Source: Acinetobacter pullicarnis
Lineage (GTDB): Bacteria > Pseudomonadota > Gammaproteobacteria > Pseudomonadales > Moraxellaceae
DNA length: 64,000 nt
Direction: 5' to 3'
NCBI RefSeq assembly: GCF_006352475.1
Contig: NZ_VCMZ01000001.1
Coordinates: 1,054,001 to 1,118,000, forward strand
Part shown: one piece after another, positions 35,018 through 44,285 of the stretch
How positions within the stretch are numbered: the first letter of the stretch is position 1
How the letters are laid out: the number at the start of each line of letters is the position of its first letter
Position numbers and translations under genes: made by a program
Notes under the pieces: generated by a model
Databases searched by the model: none
The model's input: only the letters and a program-made list of their open reading frames with translations
Told to the model about the DNA's origin: nothing

Positions 35018-36505
35018 ATGAGTGAAGTTCAAATTTTACAGCGTGTAAACGCATTTTTAAAACGTCAACATGGTCATTTTATTGATGGTGAAATGTGCGC
35101 ATCCGTGGGGCGAGCTCAAGTCGAAATTGTCAATCCAACCACAGAGCAAGTGATTGCACATATTGCGATTGGTAATCAAACGGATGTTGAGCATGCCGTG
35201 CAAAGCGCGCATCAGGCATTTATAGGGGCTTGGGCGCAGACCTCTCCCTATGAGCGCGGTTTAAAACTGAATAAACTGGCTGACCTGATTGAACAGCATG
35301 GGGAAGAACTGGCTCAGCTTGAGACCTTAACCACAGGCAAGCTGATTAATCTTGCTAGACATTTAGAAGTGGCGCAGTCCGTAATTTTTCTTCGTTATTT
35401 TGCCAGTTGGTCTACCAAGATTAATGGTCAAACCATGCAACCATCAATTCCATCGATGCAGGGAGAAAAATATACAGCCTTCACTTTACGGCAACCGATT
35501 GGGGTGGTTGGCGGAATTGTGCCATGGAATTTCTCCTTGATGATTGGGGTCTGGAAAATCGGTTCTGCGTTGACCACAGGCTGTAGCATCGTACTGAAGC
35601 CAAGTGAATTTACCACTTTATCATTATTACGTTTGGCTGAGCTTGCAATTGAGGCAGGTATTCCTAAAGGCGTGATTAATGTGGTGACAGGCAAAGGTGA
35701 AACGGGGCAGCACTTAATTGAATCGCCACTGGTTAAAAAAGTTTCTTTCACCGGTTCGGTGCCAACAGGGATGGCGATTGGTAAATTGGCCATGAGTTGT
35801 GATTTAACCCGGGTCAGCTTAGAGCTTGGGGGGAAAAATGCCGCAGCAATTTTGGCTGATGCAGACCTTGATCAAGTGTTACCGACCTTATTGCAAGCGA
35901 CCTTTGTACACCAAGGCCAGGTCTGTGCTGCACCAGAACGCTTCTTTGTACATCGCTCTAAGTATGCGGAGTTTATTGAGAAAATTACGGCTGCATTACA
36001 ACAGATTAAAGTTGGTTCACCACTGGATGAAAGCAGTATGTTTGGACCATTATCCAATCAAGTGCATTTTGAAAAAGTGAAGCATTATTTAGATTTGGCC
36101 AAGCAAAACAATCAAGTGATTGCGGGTGGTCGGGTATTGGAAGGCACTGGTTATTTTGTTGAGCCCACCTTACTGAGCGTCACTGGAACTGAAGATCCTT
36201 TATTCATTGAGGAAACCTTTGGACCCGTCGTGGATGTGATTGCATTTGATGATGAAGAAGAACTGATAAGCATGATGAACCATTCGCGCTTTGGTCTAAC
36301 GGCCAGTCTTTGGACCAATGACTTATCTAAAGCCTTAAGAATGATTCCGCAAATCGAAGCTGGAACGCTTTGGATTAATATGCATACTTTCTTGGATCCG
36401 GCGGTGCCATTTGGTGGAATGAAAGCTTCGGGAATAGGGCGTGAGTTTTCAGATGCTTTTATTGATGATTATACCGAATTAAAGTCGGTGATGATTCGAT
36501 ATTAA
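35018..36505 (+). CDS. feaB: Phenylacetaldehyde dehydrogenase-like aldehyde dehydrogenase (FeaB type)
   Basis: 495 residues of the ALDH superfamily. The N-terminus FLKRQHGHFIDG matches E. coli FeaB (FLDRQHGLYIDG). The oxyanion Asn lies in VPWNFSLMIG, the general-base Glu in SLELGGKNAAAI and the catalytic Cys in GQVCAAPERFF. It should oxidise arylacetaldehydes from the amine oxidases to phenylacetate or indoleacetate. It lies 39 bp after the GMC gene, so the two would convert alcohol to aldehyde to acid in the same operon. Confidence 0.88.
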   Translation: MSEVQILQRVNAFLKRQHGHFIDGEMCASVGRAQVEIVNPTTEQVIAHIAIGNQTDVEHAVQSAHQAFIGAWAQTSPYERGLKLNKLADLIEQHGEELAQLETLTTGKLINLARHLEVAQSVIFLRYFASWSTKINGQTMQPSIPSMQGEKYTAFTLRQPIGVVGGIVPWNFSLMIGVWKIGSALTTGCSIVLKPSEFTTLSLLRLAELAIEAGIPKGVINVVTGKGETGQHLIESPLVKKVSFTGSVPTGMAIGKLAMSCDLTRVSLELGGKNAAAILADADLDQVLPTLLQATFVHQGQVCAAPERFFVHRSKYAEFIEKITAALQQIKVGSPLDESSMFGPLSNQVHFEKVKHYLDLAKQNNQVIAGGRVLEGTGYFVEPTLLSVTGTEDPLFIEETFGPVVDVIAFDDEEELISMMNHSRFGLTASLWTNDLSKALRMIPQIEAGTLWINMHTFLDPAVPFGGMKASGIGREFSDAFIDDYTELKSVMIRY

Positions 36506-36572
36506 TTGATTTATAACAATGCTTTAGATCGAAAGTAGTTTGGACGGAAAAGTCGTCAATTGTTGCAGATAT

Positions 36573-36607
36573 TATGGGAGGCCACAGGCTTCCCATATGC
36601 TTTTTTT
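36573..36607 (+). terminator. Terminator after feaB
   Basis: TATGGGA-G-GCC and GGC-T-TCCCATA form a stem with one G-T wobble around ACA, followed shortly by a run of seven T. Confidence 0.8.
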
Positions 36608-36659
36608 AGTCGACTCATTTGGACATGATTGTAAAGTGGACGTGATTATTTGTTTATAT

Positions 36660-36700
36660 AAGGTATAAAGTTATACCTATAAAGTCATGGAAAATTACAT
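36660..36700 (+). promoter_or_regulatory. Putative operator shared with the MFS gene at 14.8 kb (copy B)
   Basis: It contains the perfect palindrome AGGTATAA-AG-TTATACCT (36661-36678) followed by ATGGAAAATTACAT, itself mostly palindromic. It aligns without gaps to 14611-14651. It is 221 bp before the OprD start codon. The perfect palindrome here suggests a dimeric repressor or activator. Confidence 0.5.
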
Positions 36701-36920
36701 TTAAAAAAACAATAATCGTTTTAAGCTTGAGCAGAACATTGAAAAAGGGGATCAATGTGGTTGTGCTCAACGTGAACAATAACCGTTAGAAAATGGTCAA
36801 CATTCAAACATTTTCGTCATACAGCAGCAGGGAGCAAGTTTCTATTTTTATGCTGTAAAAAAGCTGACTCAGTATCGAAACTGCGCTCAAAAAATTAAAT
36901 ACTTTAAGGAAAGGAATTCC

Positions 36921-38189
36921 ATGAAAGTTTTAAACCACCTCGTTTCATTTAAGAAAGCCTATCTCTGTACATTTTTGGGCGCCGCTTGTATCAGCCCAGT
37001 TTATGCAGATTTTATTCAAGACAGTAAAAGCTCGCTTTATCTACGTAATTTTTATATGGAGCGAGATTTCTCACATGTGCCTAATCCAGATATTGGAAGT
37101 TGGACGCAGGGCATATCGGGACGATTTGAATCAGGTTATACCGACACGCCAGTTCAAGTGGGTTTGGATCTGGGCATGCAGTATGCAATACGTTTATCGG
37201 ATCACAATGCATCGCGTTTAGATGCGGTGATTCCCTATGATAAAGATGATCACAAGCAAGTCCGTGACTATACCAAGCTCGGAGCAACGCTAAAACTTAA
37301 ATATAAAGATTCAGAATTAAAAATTGGTGAACTCTATCCGCGATTACCTATCGCATCGATAGATGATTCTAGACAGCTAGTGACCACCTATGCGGGTGCC
37401 TTATTTGAAAGCAAGGCAGTTGAAAACCTCAAGTTTTCAGCTGGTCGAATCACACATATTAATGGCCGGGCAGATGACCGTTTCAGAAAACTGAGTTTAT
37501 CTGCTGGTAACGCACCTCGTTATGAAAGCGATGGCTTAAATTTTATCGGCTTTGATTATAACTTTACGCCCAAAGTATTCGGTTCATATTGGTATGGTCA
37601 GCTCGAAGATATTTATCAACAGCATTATTTAAATGCGGCTTACAGTACCCAAATTGATAAGACCAAACTTAAATTAGATGCACGCTATTTCAATAACTCA
37701 GAAGCTGGTGATGCATATTATGGAAAAATTGATAGCCAAACTTTTGGTGTGCAAAGCACATTGAATAATGGTCCGCATACCTTGGTTGCGGGTGTACAAA
37801 AAAATAAAGGAGACAGTACCTTCCCAACCTTGGCAGGTTATGCACCACAGCCATTTTTACATACGTGGTCAACCTTAGGTTTTATTAAACCGGAAGAGTT
37901 GACTTGGCATTTTCTCTATAGCCACGACTTTAAAAGCTATGGCTATGATGGTTTAAAAATGACAGTTCGTTATTTAAACGGGAGTGGAATTGCGCGCCCA
38001 GGTTTAAAAGACAATGAGGAAACCGAGGCTAACTTTATTTTAAGTTATTTGGTGCCAGAAGGTCGCTTAAAAGGGCTCGGTCTAGAATGGAGACATATTC
38101 GTACCACCACAAAATATGGTGCGGGATATACCCCAGGCGCTGATTTTATCGAAAATAGATTTATTACCACTTATACCTATAAATTTTAA
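36921..38189 (+). CDS. OprD-family outer-membrane porin
   Basis: 422 residues with a signal peptide (AYLCTFLGAACISPVYA) and the OprD start DFIQDSKSSLYLRNFYMERDF. GWTQGISGRFESGYTDTPVQVGLDL-type and TTYAGALFESKAVENL sequences are typical of the family. It ends in YTYKF with the terminal Phe of barrels. OprD porins pass amino acids and aromatic acids. It heads the ABC importer genes and shares an upstream element with the MFS gene at 14.8 kb. The second OprD in the window (46.5 kb) is only a distant relative. Confidence 0.88.
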   Translation: MKVLNHLVSFKKAYLCTFLGAACISPVYADFIQDSKSSLYLRNFYMERDFSHVPNPDIGSWTQGISGRFESGYTDTPVQVGLDLGMQYAIRLSDHNASRLDAVIPYDKDDHKQVRDYTKLGATLKLKYKDSELKIGELYPRLPIASIDDSRQLVTTYAGALFESKAVENLKFSAGRITHINGRADDRFRKLSLSAGNAPRYESDGLNFIGFDYNFTPKVFGSYWYGQLEDIYQQHYLNAAYSTQIDKTKLKLDARYFNNSEAGDAYYGKIDSQTFGVQSTLNNGPHTLVAGVQKNKGDSTFPTLAGYAPQPFLHTWSTLGFIKPEELTWHFLYSHDFKSYGYDGLKMTVRYLNGSGIARPGLKDNEETEANFILSYLVPEGRLKGLGLEWRHIRTTTKYGAGYTPGADFIENRFITTYTYKF

Positions 38190-38329
38190 TTGAACATGCA
38201 ACGTCTTTTTGCATAGAAAAGACATTTCGTCATAAATGGAATTATTTTAAACAACGTGGAAATGGCAGGGCTTCGCATGCAACCTTGCGGAGCACTTTGC
38301 CGCCCTATCATGGAATAAGGAAAAGTTTA

Positions 38330-39472
38330 ATGGATATTAAAAAGCTTGTATTTGTTGCTGCATTTAGTGGATTGACCAGCTATGCAAATGCGGAAATTAA
38401 AATTGGTGTGGTGACCTCATCATCTGGCCCGATTGCAATGGTCGGTATTCCACAAAAAAACTCAATTGCATTATTACCTAAAACCATTGCTGGCCAATCG
38501 GTTACCTATTATTCATTGGATGATGCCAGTGATCCAACTGCTGCAGTCAAAGCAGTCAATAAACTGATTACTGAAAATAAAGTCGATGCCATTATTGGTC
38601 CATCGGGTTCTCCAAATGCCATGGCAGTGATTGGGATTGCCGCAAAAGCAGGCGTACCATTATTGGCGCCTGTGGGAACAGCATCGGTGGTTGTACCGAT
38701 GGATGCACAAAAAAAATGGGTATTTAAGACCACACAAAATGATGACTTAATTGCATCGGCATTGATTGATGACATGGTTAAACGTGGTTTTAAAACCGTT
38801 GGGTTTATTGGAACAGCAGATCCATATGGTGAAAACTGGTACAAAGTATTTTCAAGTTTAGCCAGTAAAAAGGGCATTACCCTGGTCGCTAAAGAAAGTT
38901 TTCAAAGACAAGATACCTCTTTAACGGGACAAGCACTGAAATTGGTGGCTAAAAAACCGCAAGCAATTTTGGTTGCAGCACCAGGTAGTTCTGCGGTAAC
39001 ACCACAAGTTGCGTTATTTGATCGTGGTTATAAAGGTCAGGTTTATCAAACGCATGGCGCAGCATTAGATGAGTTTTTAAAACTTGGTGGTAAGAAAGTA
39101 GAAAATACAATTTTGGCTGCAAGCTTAATGTTGGTGATTAATGAAGTTCCAGCGAGCCATCCTTCTAAGGCTGTTGCCAGCACTTATATGAATAATTATA
39201 AAAAACTAAATGGTCAATTCCCCGCAACTTTTGGCGCCAACGTGTATGACGCAGGTTTGCTACTACAAAGCGCAGTGCCTGTTGCATTAAAAACCGCAAA
39301 ACCAGGTACCCCTCAGTTTAGAGTGGCATTACGTACTGCCTTGGAAAACACCAAAAATCTTGCAGGAACGCAAGGGGTTTATAACATGACGCCAGACAAT
39401 CACAGTGGTTTTGATAGTCGTGGCCGCGTCATGATTACCGTTAAAAATGGCAAATGGACGTTGCTTAAATAA
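38330..39472 (+). CDS. ABC transporter periplasmic substrate-binding protein (branched-chain amino acid type)
   Basis: About 380 residues with a signal peptide (LVFVAAFSGLTSYANA). The start of the mature protein, EIKIGVVTSSSGPIAMVGIPQKNS, and DDASDPTAAVKAVNKLI, DAIIGPSGSPNAMAVIGIA and TADPYGENWYKVFSS are type I periplasmic-binding-fold features of the HAAT (Liv) family. Such systems often carry aromatic acids or amides. The ATG at 38330 follows AATAAGGAAAAGTTTA. Its separation from the permease by a stable hairpin suggests higher expression of the binding protein. Confidence 0.88.
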   Translation: MDIKKLVFVAAFSGLTSYANAEIKIGVVTSSSGPIAMVGIPQKNSIALLPKTIAGQSVTYYSLDDASDPTAAVKAVNKLITENKVDAIIGPSGSPNAMAVIGIAAKAGVPLLAPVGTASVVVPMDAQKKWVFKTTQNDDLIASALIDDMVKRGFKTVGFIGTADPYGENWYKVFSSLASKKGITLVAKESFQRQDTSLTGQALKLVAKKPQAILVAAPGSSAVTPQVALFDRGYKGQVYQTHGAALDEFLKLGGKKVENTILAASLMLVINEVPASHPSKAVASTYMNNYKKLNGQFPATFGANVYDAGLLLQSAVPVALKTAKPGTPQFRVALRTALENTKNLAGTQGVYNMTPDNHSGFDSRGRVMITVKNGKWTLLK

Positions 39473-39512
39473 AACATACTTTTAGTGTAGAACGCTAAAT
39501 AACTCAATGTGC

Positions 39513-39534
39513 ATGCGATGCGAAAGCATCGCAT
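39513..39534 (+). promoter_or_regulatory. GAAA-loop hairpin between binding-protein and permease genes
   Basis: ATGCGATGC and GCATCGCAT form a perfect 9-bp stem closed by a GAAA tetraloop. No T-run follows. Such hairpins protect the 3' end of binding-protein mRNA and lower downstream expression in transport operons; applied here, that is inference. Confidence 0.6.
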
Positions 39535-39573
39535 CTAAGGGATTTTTGTCTTCAAAGACAGGAGGTGGGTTCT

Positions 39574-40611
39574 ATGGATTTGGCTACTGCTTTAATCCTA
39601 GGTCAAGACGGTATTACCAGTGGTGCAATCTATGCGTTATTAGCGCTTTGTATTTTATTGGTTTTTACCGTCACACGGATTTTACTGATTCCAATTGGTG
39701 AGTTTACAGTTTATGGCGCTTTAACCATGGCTGCGATTGAAGAAGGGCAACCGACCAAGATCGTTTGGCTGCTATTGGGGCTGGTGATATTTAACTTTTT
39801 TCTGGATGTTTATCAGCAAATAAAAACACGCCACGGCTTGAATGGGAAAAAACATTTGGCGATGCTGCTCTATGCCTTATTGATGGTTGCTGCGGTTTAT
39901 TTCTTACCACTTTCAGACTTGTCACTGTTCAGTAAAATTATTTTGACACTCGCGATTATTACGCCATTGGGTCCACAAATTTATAGAACGTTTTTCCAAC
40001 CCCTTGTTGCTGCACCCTCTTTAGTTTTATTAATCGTTTCGATTGCGGTACACGTTTCATTGGTGGGTACAGCGTTGCTGATTTTCGGGCCAAATGGTGC
40101 GCAAACCACGGCATTTACTGATAAGTTTTTTGAAGTGGGGGTGTTGAGTATTAACAGCCAAACGCTCTGGATTTTATTTGCATTTGTTGTGTTGATGATT
40201 TCATTTTCATATTTCTTTAGTAAGACCCTATATGGCAAGGCATTAAGAGCCACTGCGATTAATCGCGTTGGTGCCAGATTAATGGGTATTTCGCCTGTTT
40301 TTGCAGGGAAAATCACCTTTGCCTTTGCTGCATTTGTGGGTGCATTGTCCGGTATTTTAATCGCACCAATCACTACTTTATATTATGACTCTGGTTTTTT
40401 AATTAGTTTAAAAGGTTTTGTCGGTGCAATTATTGGCGGCTTAGTGAGTTTTCCTGTGGCTGCACTCGGTTCGGTTGTGGTGGGGTTGGTTGAGGCCTTC
40501 TCCATGTTTTGGGCCAGTGATTATAAAGAAATTATTGTATTCACATTAATCATTCCATTCCTGTTGTGGAAATCACTGACCACCCGCCAAACGGAGGATG
40601 AAAGCGAATGA
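39574..40611 (+). CDS. LivH-type ABC permease
   Basis: 345 residues with about eight or nine membrane segments. GQDGITSGAIYALLALCILLVFTVTRILLIPIGEF is the LivH start. The coupling region is YGKALRATAINRVGARLMGISPVFAGKITFAFAAFVGALSGILIAP. It forms the inner-membrane channel with the fused LivM-like partner. The ATG at 39574 has a strong AGGAGG eight bases upstream. Its TGA overlaps the next ATG (ATGA). Confidence 0.88.
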   Translation: MDLATALILGQDGITSGAIYALLALCILLVFTVTRILLIPIGEFTVYGALTMAAIEEGQPTKIVWLLLGLVIFNFFLDVYQQIKTRHGLNGKKHLAMLLYALLMVAAVYFLPLSDLSLFSKIILTLAIITPLGPQIYRTFFQPLVAAPSLVLLIVSIAVHVSLVGTALLIFGPNGAQTTAFTDKFFEVGVLSINSQTLWILFAFVVLMISFSYFFSKTLYGKALRATAINRVGARLMGISPVFAGKITFAFAAFVGALSGILIAPITTLYYDSGFLISLKGFVGAIIGGLVSFPVAALGSVVVGLVEAFSMFWASDYKEIIVFTLIIPFLLWKSLTTRQTEDESE

Positions 40612-42410
40612 AAAGCATCCATTATTTCTTTATTTTCGCCGTGATTGTTTTTATTTGCCCGATGTTCTTACCAGAATACCAAGTCACTTTATTTAACTAT
40701 ATTGGTTTAAATGCCTTGGTGGTTTTAGGGCTGATTCTATTAACCGGTGTCGGTGGCATGACCAGTTTTGGTCAAGCCGCATTGGTGGGGATTGGCGCTT
40801 ATACCACGGCTTATTTAACCGCGACGGATCAACTGCCAAGTTATTTGACCCTCATCGATGGCTCTGCTTGGATTGCCTTATTGGTAGGTATTGTGATTAC
40901 CGTCGTGTCGGCATTCATTGTCGGTGGTTTAACCCTAAAACTGTCTGGGCATTATTTACCGCTGGGAACCATTGCTTGGGGAATCTCACTATATTATTTC
41001 TTCTCGACTTTAGAGAGTTTAGGCGGGCATTCCGGGATCGCCAATATTCCGAGTATTTCGATATTTGGATACGGTCTTGATACCGGTAATAAAATGTATT
41101 ACCTCATATGGTTCATCGTTTTAATCGCCATTGTACTGACTAAAAACTTGTTGAACTCCAGAGAAGGTCGCGCCATTCGTGCCTTAAAAGGTGGGCAAGT
41201 CATGGCTGAATCGATGGGGGTAAATACCTTTAGATCGAAAATGGCAGTATTTATTATTGCATCTGTTTTTGCTTCGATTTCAGGTTGGTTGTACGCCCAT
41301 AATCAAACCTTTATTAATCCGACGCCATTTAGTCTGCAAATGGGGATTGATTATCTCTTTATGGCATTACTTGGCGGTGTGGGCAGTGTTTGGGGCGCAA
41401 TACTCGGCTCGGGCATTTTCACCATGATGCGCCAATGGCTACAAGATTATTTACCGATTATTTTTGGCAGCCAAGGACAATATGAAACGATTGTATTTGG
41501 TTTACTGATCGTGGCATTGATGCAAAAAGCTCCTACAGGTTTATGGCCAATGCTGATGAAAATCATGCCTAAAAACTTAAAACCCAAAGATCGTCATATT
41601 CAAATTACGGACACAACTGAAAAGTTAGCTGTGCATGCCATGCCATCAAAAGGTGAAGTGGTATTGGCCGCAAAAGAGGTGACCAAAAAATTTGGTGGCT
41701 TGGTCGCAAATAACAAAATGAGTCTGCAAGTTCATGCAGGCGAAATTTTAGCTTTAATTGGTCCCAATGGCGCAGGCAAAAGCACCATGTTTAACCAACT
41801 TTCAGGTGTGGATACCCCGACCAGTGGTGAAGTGATTTTTAAAGGTGAAAAAATTAATGGCCAATTGTCACGCTTAATCGCCAGCAAAGGGCTGAGTCGA
41901 ACGTTTCAGCATGTCAAAATTTTACCCGAGATGAGCGTACTCGAAAATGTAGCCATTGGAGCACATTTAAGGGGCTTAAAAGGGGTGTTTGCATCGTTGT
42001 TACATCTTGATCGTGCAGAAGAAAATGTGTTGCTCAATGAAGCCAAATATCAACTTGAGCGAGTTGGTTTAGGTGACTATTTATATAGCGAAGCTGGCAG
42101 TTTGGCGCTAGGACAACAACGGATTTTGGAAATTGCCAGAGCACTGTGCTCAGATCCATGCTTATTACTTTTAGATGAGCCAGCTGCAGGTTTGCGACTC
42201 AAGGAAAAACAAGCTTTGGCGGTACTGCTGCTGAAATTAAAAGCGGAAGGCATGGCAATTTTATTGGTTGAGCACGATATGGATTTTGTTATGAACTTGG
42301 TCGATCACGTCGTGGTCATGGAGTTCGGTGAGAAAATCGCGGAAGGATTACCTGAGGAGATTCAAAAAAATCCAGCGGTGCTTGAAGCATATTTGGGAGG
42401 TGTCGCATGA
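40608..42410 (+). CDS. Fused LivM-LivG: ABC permease joined to its ATPase
   Basis: 600 residues. Residues 1 to about 320 are a LivM-type permease ([58 protein letters not shown]). After a linker, residues about 350-600 are a LivG-type ATPase with Walker [10 protein letters not shown], the signature [15 protein letters not shown], Walker [11 protein letters not shown] and the switch His in [10 protein letters not shown]. In many bacteria these are two genes. It overlaps both neighbours by four bases (ATGA), so translation is coupled. Confidence 0.9.
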   Translation: MKSIHYFFIFAVIVFICPMFLPEYQVTLFNYIGLNALVVLGLILLTGVGGMTSFGQAALVGIGAYTTAYLTATDQLPSYLTLIDGSAWIALLVGIVITVVSAFIVGGLTLKLSGHYLPLGTIAWGISLYYFFSTLESLGGHSGIANIPSISIFGYGLDTGNKMYYLIWFIVLIAIVLTKNLLNSREGRAIRALKGGQVMAESMGVNTFRSKMAVFIIASVFASISGWLYAHNQTFINPTPFSLQMGIDYLFMALLGGVGSVWGAILGSGIFTMMRQWLQDYLPIIFGSQGQYETIVFGLLIVALMQKAPTGLWPMLMKIMPKNLKPKDRHIQITDTTEKLAVHAMPSKGEVVLAAKEVTKKFGGLVANNKMSLQVHAGEILALIGPNGAGKSTMFNQLSGVDTPTSGEVIFKGEKINGQLSRLIASKGLSRTFQHVKILPEMSVLENVAIGAHLRGLKGVFASLLHLDRAEENVLLNEAKYQLERVGLGDYLYSEAGSLALGQQRILEIARALCSDPCLLLLDEPAAGLRLKEKQALAVLLLKLKAEGMAILLVEHDMDFVMNLVDHVVVMEFGEKIAEGLPEEIQKNPAVLEAYLGGVA

Positions 42411-43204
42411 GCCAGATTCAAGATAGCAATCAACCTAGCCATCAACAGAACAATCAAGGTAAAGCCTTATTAGAGGTGCAAAACCTCAGCGTTGCCTATG
42501 GCAAAGTTGAAGCCTTAATCAACTTTAATATGCGGGTGAATGAAGGACAGATTGTCTCTGTGGTCGGGCCAAATGGGGCGGGTAAAACCACCTTATTGTC
42601 CGCCATCATGGGGGTGCTAAGTTCTCAGGGAAATGTTGATTTTAATGGTGAAGTTCAGCAAAGCCCACAAGTGGAATATATGGTGGGTAAAGGGCTGGGC
42701 TTGGTGCCAGAGAAACGTGAATTGTTTGGTTCGATGTCGATTGAAGACAACTTATTACTTGGTGCTTTTCAGCGTTATCGACGTGGCGACCGTCAATATA
42801 AACAAACCTTGGATGAGGTTTATCAAATTTTCCCACGCTTAAAAGAGCGTCGACGCCAAGAATCAGGCACCTTGTCTGGTGGAGAACGACAAATGTTAGC
42901 CGTTGGTCGAGCGCTGATGGCAAAGCCAAAATTATTAATGTTGGATGAGCCAAGTTTGGGATTGGCGCCATTAATTACCCGTGAAATTTTCAAAATTATT
43001 GATCAACTTCGGACCGCAGGGGTTTCGATTCTGTTGGTCGAACAAAATGCCAGAGCCGCCTTAAAAATGGCGGACTATGCCTATGTTTTAGAAATGGGGG
43101 AGCTTTCAATGCAAGGCACTGGGGCAAGTTTATCTGAAGACCCGCGCATTATTGAAAGTTATCTCGGCATAAATACGAAGCATCAAGATGTTTTATCAAT
43201 TTAA
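42407..43204 (+). CDS. LivF-type ABC ATPase
   Basis: 265 residues. The Walker A motif is GPNGAGKTT, the signature LSGGERQMLAVGRALM, Walker B LLMLDEPSLGLAP and the switch region LLVEQNARAAL, all standard for LivF. An N-terminal Gln/Asn-rich tail of about 20 residues precedes the domain. It is the second ATPase of the importer and starts inside the LivM-LivG stop (ATGA). Confidence 0.9.
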   Translation: MSQIQDSNQPSHQQNNQGKALLEVQNLSVAYGKVEALINFNMRVNEGQIVSVVGPNGAGKTTLLSAIMGVLSSQGNVDFNGEVQQSPQVEYMVGKGLGLVPEKRELFGSMSIEDNLLLGAFQRYRRGDRQYKQTLDEVYQIFPRLKERRRQESGTLSGGERQMLAVGRALMAKPKLLMLDEPSLGLAPLITREIFKIIDQLRTAGVSILLVEQNARAALKMADYAYVLEMGELSMQGTGASLSEDPRIIESYLGINTKHQDVLSI

Positions 43205-43228
43205 TTAACCTTATTTAAGGGGGAGACG

Positions 43229-44230
43229 GTGGAAGTGGATAAAACGGCTAAAATTTTAATTTATGGTGCAGGTGCAATTGGTTGTACGCTTGCTGCAAGG
43301 TTAATCCATGCTGGATTTAACCAAGTCACCGTGGTGGCGCGTGGTAAGAATCTAGCGGTATTAAAACAACAGGGCATTCATTTATCTGATTTAACTGGGG
43401 AGTATCAGGTCAAGCCTTTTCAGTTGGTTGAATCGGTCAGTGATTTAGTCGCGCAAGATTTTATTTTTATTTGCACCAAGGCGGATGCGATTAAAAGCGT
43501 GACCATGGGCATTCAGGGATTAATCCACGATGATAGTGTGGTGATTCCAATGGTGAATGGAATTCCATTTTGGTATTTCTACGCCAATGATGATATTGCA
43601 GCAATCAAGCCAGTGAATAGTTTAGATCCAGATGGATTTTTAAAAGATCACTTTCCATTTAAACAGTTGATTGGTGCGGTGGTTTTTATCACGGCAGAAT
43701 TAATTGAATATGGTCGGGTAAAAAGCAATACACCGCATTTATTAATTTTTGGTGAACCGAACCATAGCATGAGTCCGCGACTTGAAAATCTGATTGCACT
43801 GTTAAAAGAAACAGCAATGGAAGTCCGTTCGCATCCACAGATTCGAGATCAAATTTGGACCAAAGTACTGGCGAATTTAAGTTCAAATCCCTTATCTGTT
43901 TTAACCGGTGCGACGCTTAGACAGATTTATTCGGACCCTCAGCTTAAGCCAACCACACATGCGATGTTACAAGAAATCCGGTTGGTTGCTTGTAGTTATG
44001 GTGCGCGAATTCAGTTTGATCCGGTGCAGTTCATGCAATTAGGCGCGGAGATGGGGGATATTTATACCTCGATGTGGCATGACTTTAAACAGAAAAGACC
44101 ATTGGAACTTTCCAGTATTGCCGATGCTGTTTTAGAACTGGCCAATGACTTGAATATTGAGATGCCAGTCACAGCGAAAATTATTGGTTTGACTCGATTT
44201 ATGAGTGAACAAAGTTTAAAAGCCGAATAA
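43229..44230 (+). CDS. Ketopantoate reductase-family protein (PanE/ApbA-like)
   Basis: About 333 residues. The N-terminal Rossmann motif is ILIYGAGAIGCTLAARLI; KADAIKSV and IPMVNGIPFWYF follow, with the PanE-type catalytic Lys region KVLANLSSNPLSVLTGATLRQI. It would reduce a 2-keto acid or oxidise a 2-hydroxy acid. It is unlikely to be the housekeeping PanE, as it lies in a transport/catabolic operon. The start is a GTG (43229, or 43235, which has better spacing to AAGGGGGAG). Confidence 0.75.
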   Translation: MEVDKTAKILIYGAGAIGCTLAARLIHAGFNQVTVVARGKNLAVLKQQGIHLSDLTGEYQVKPFQLVESVSDLVAQDFIFICTKADAIKSVTMGIQGLIHDDSVVIPMVNGIPFWYFYANDDIAAIKPVNSLDPDGFLKDHFPFKQLIGAVVFITAELIEYGRVKSNTPHLLIFGEPNHSMSPRLENLIALLKETAMEVRSHPQIRDQIWTKVLANLSSNPLSVLTGATLRQIYSDPQLKPTTHAMLQEIRLVACSYGARIQFDPVQFMQLGAEMGDIYTSMWHDFKQKRPLELSSIADAVLELANDLNIEMPVTAKIIGLTRFMSEQSLKAE

Positions 44231-44285
44231 GTTTTAGAGCATTGGTACGGTTTGAGCGATACAGATTATAGATAAGGAAGAGAAT

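Larger units (their letters stand above)
36506..36920. other. Regulatory spacer between feaB and the OprD gene
   Basis: About 415 bp without a credible gene. It contains the feaB terminator and then the 41-nt element shared with the MFS upstream region. A weak echo of the GTCATA/CAAGT pattern near 36800-36840 has different spacing. Confidence 0.5.

Noticed and set aside
33368..36505. betA-betB choline oxidation pair
   Set aside because: The aldehyde dehydrogenase N-terminus matches FeaB, and neither betI nor a choline transporter is present; the context is aryl amine oxidation.
36797..36850. Third copy of the candidate FeaR operator before OprD
   Set aside because: GTCAA, GTCATA and CAAGT are present but the distance between the first two is 20 rather than 22 bp and the ATGATCAAATCAA block is missing.
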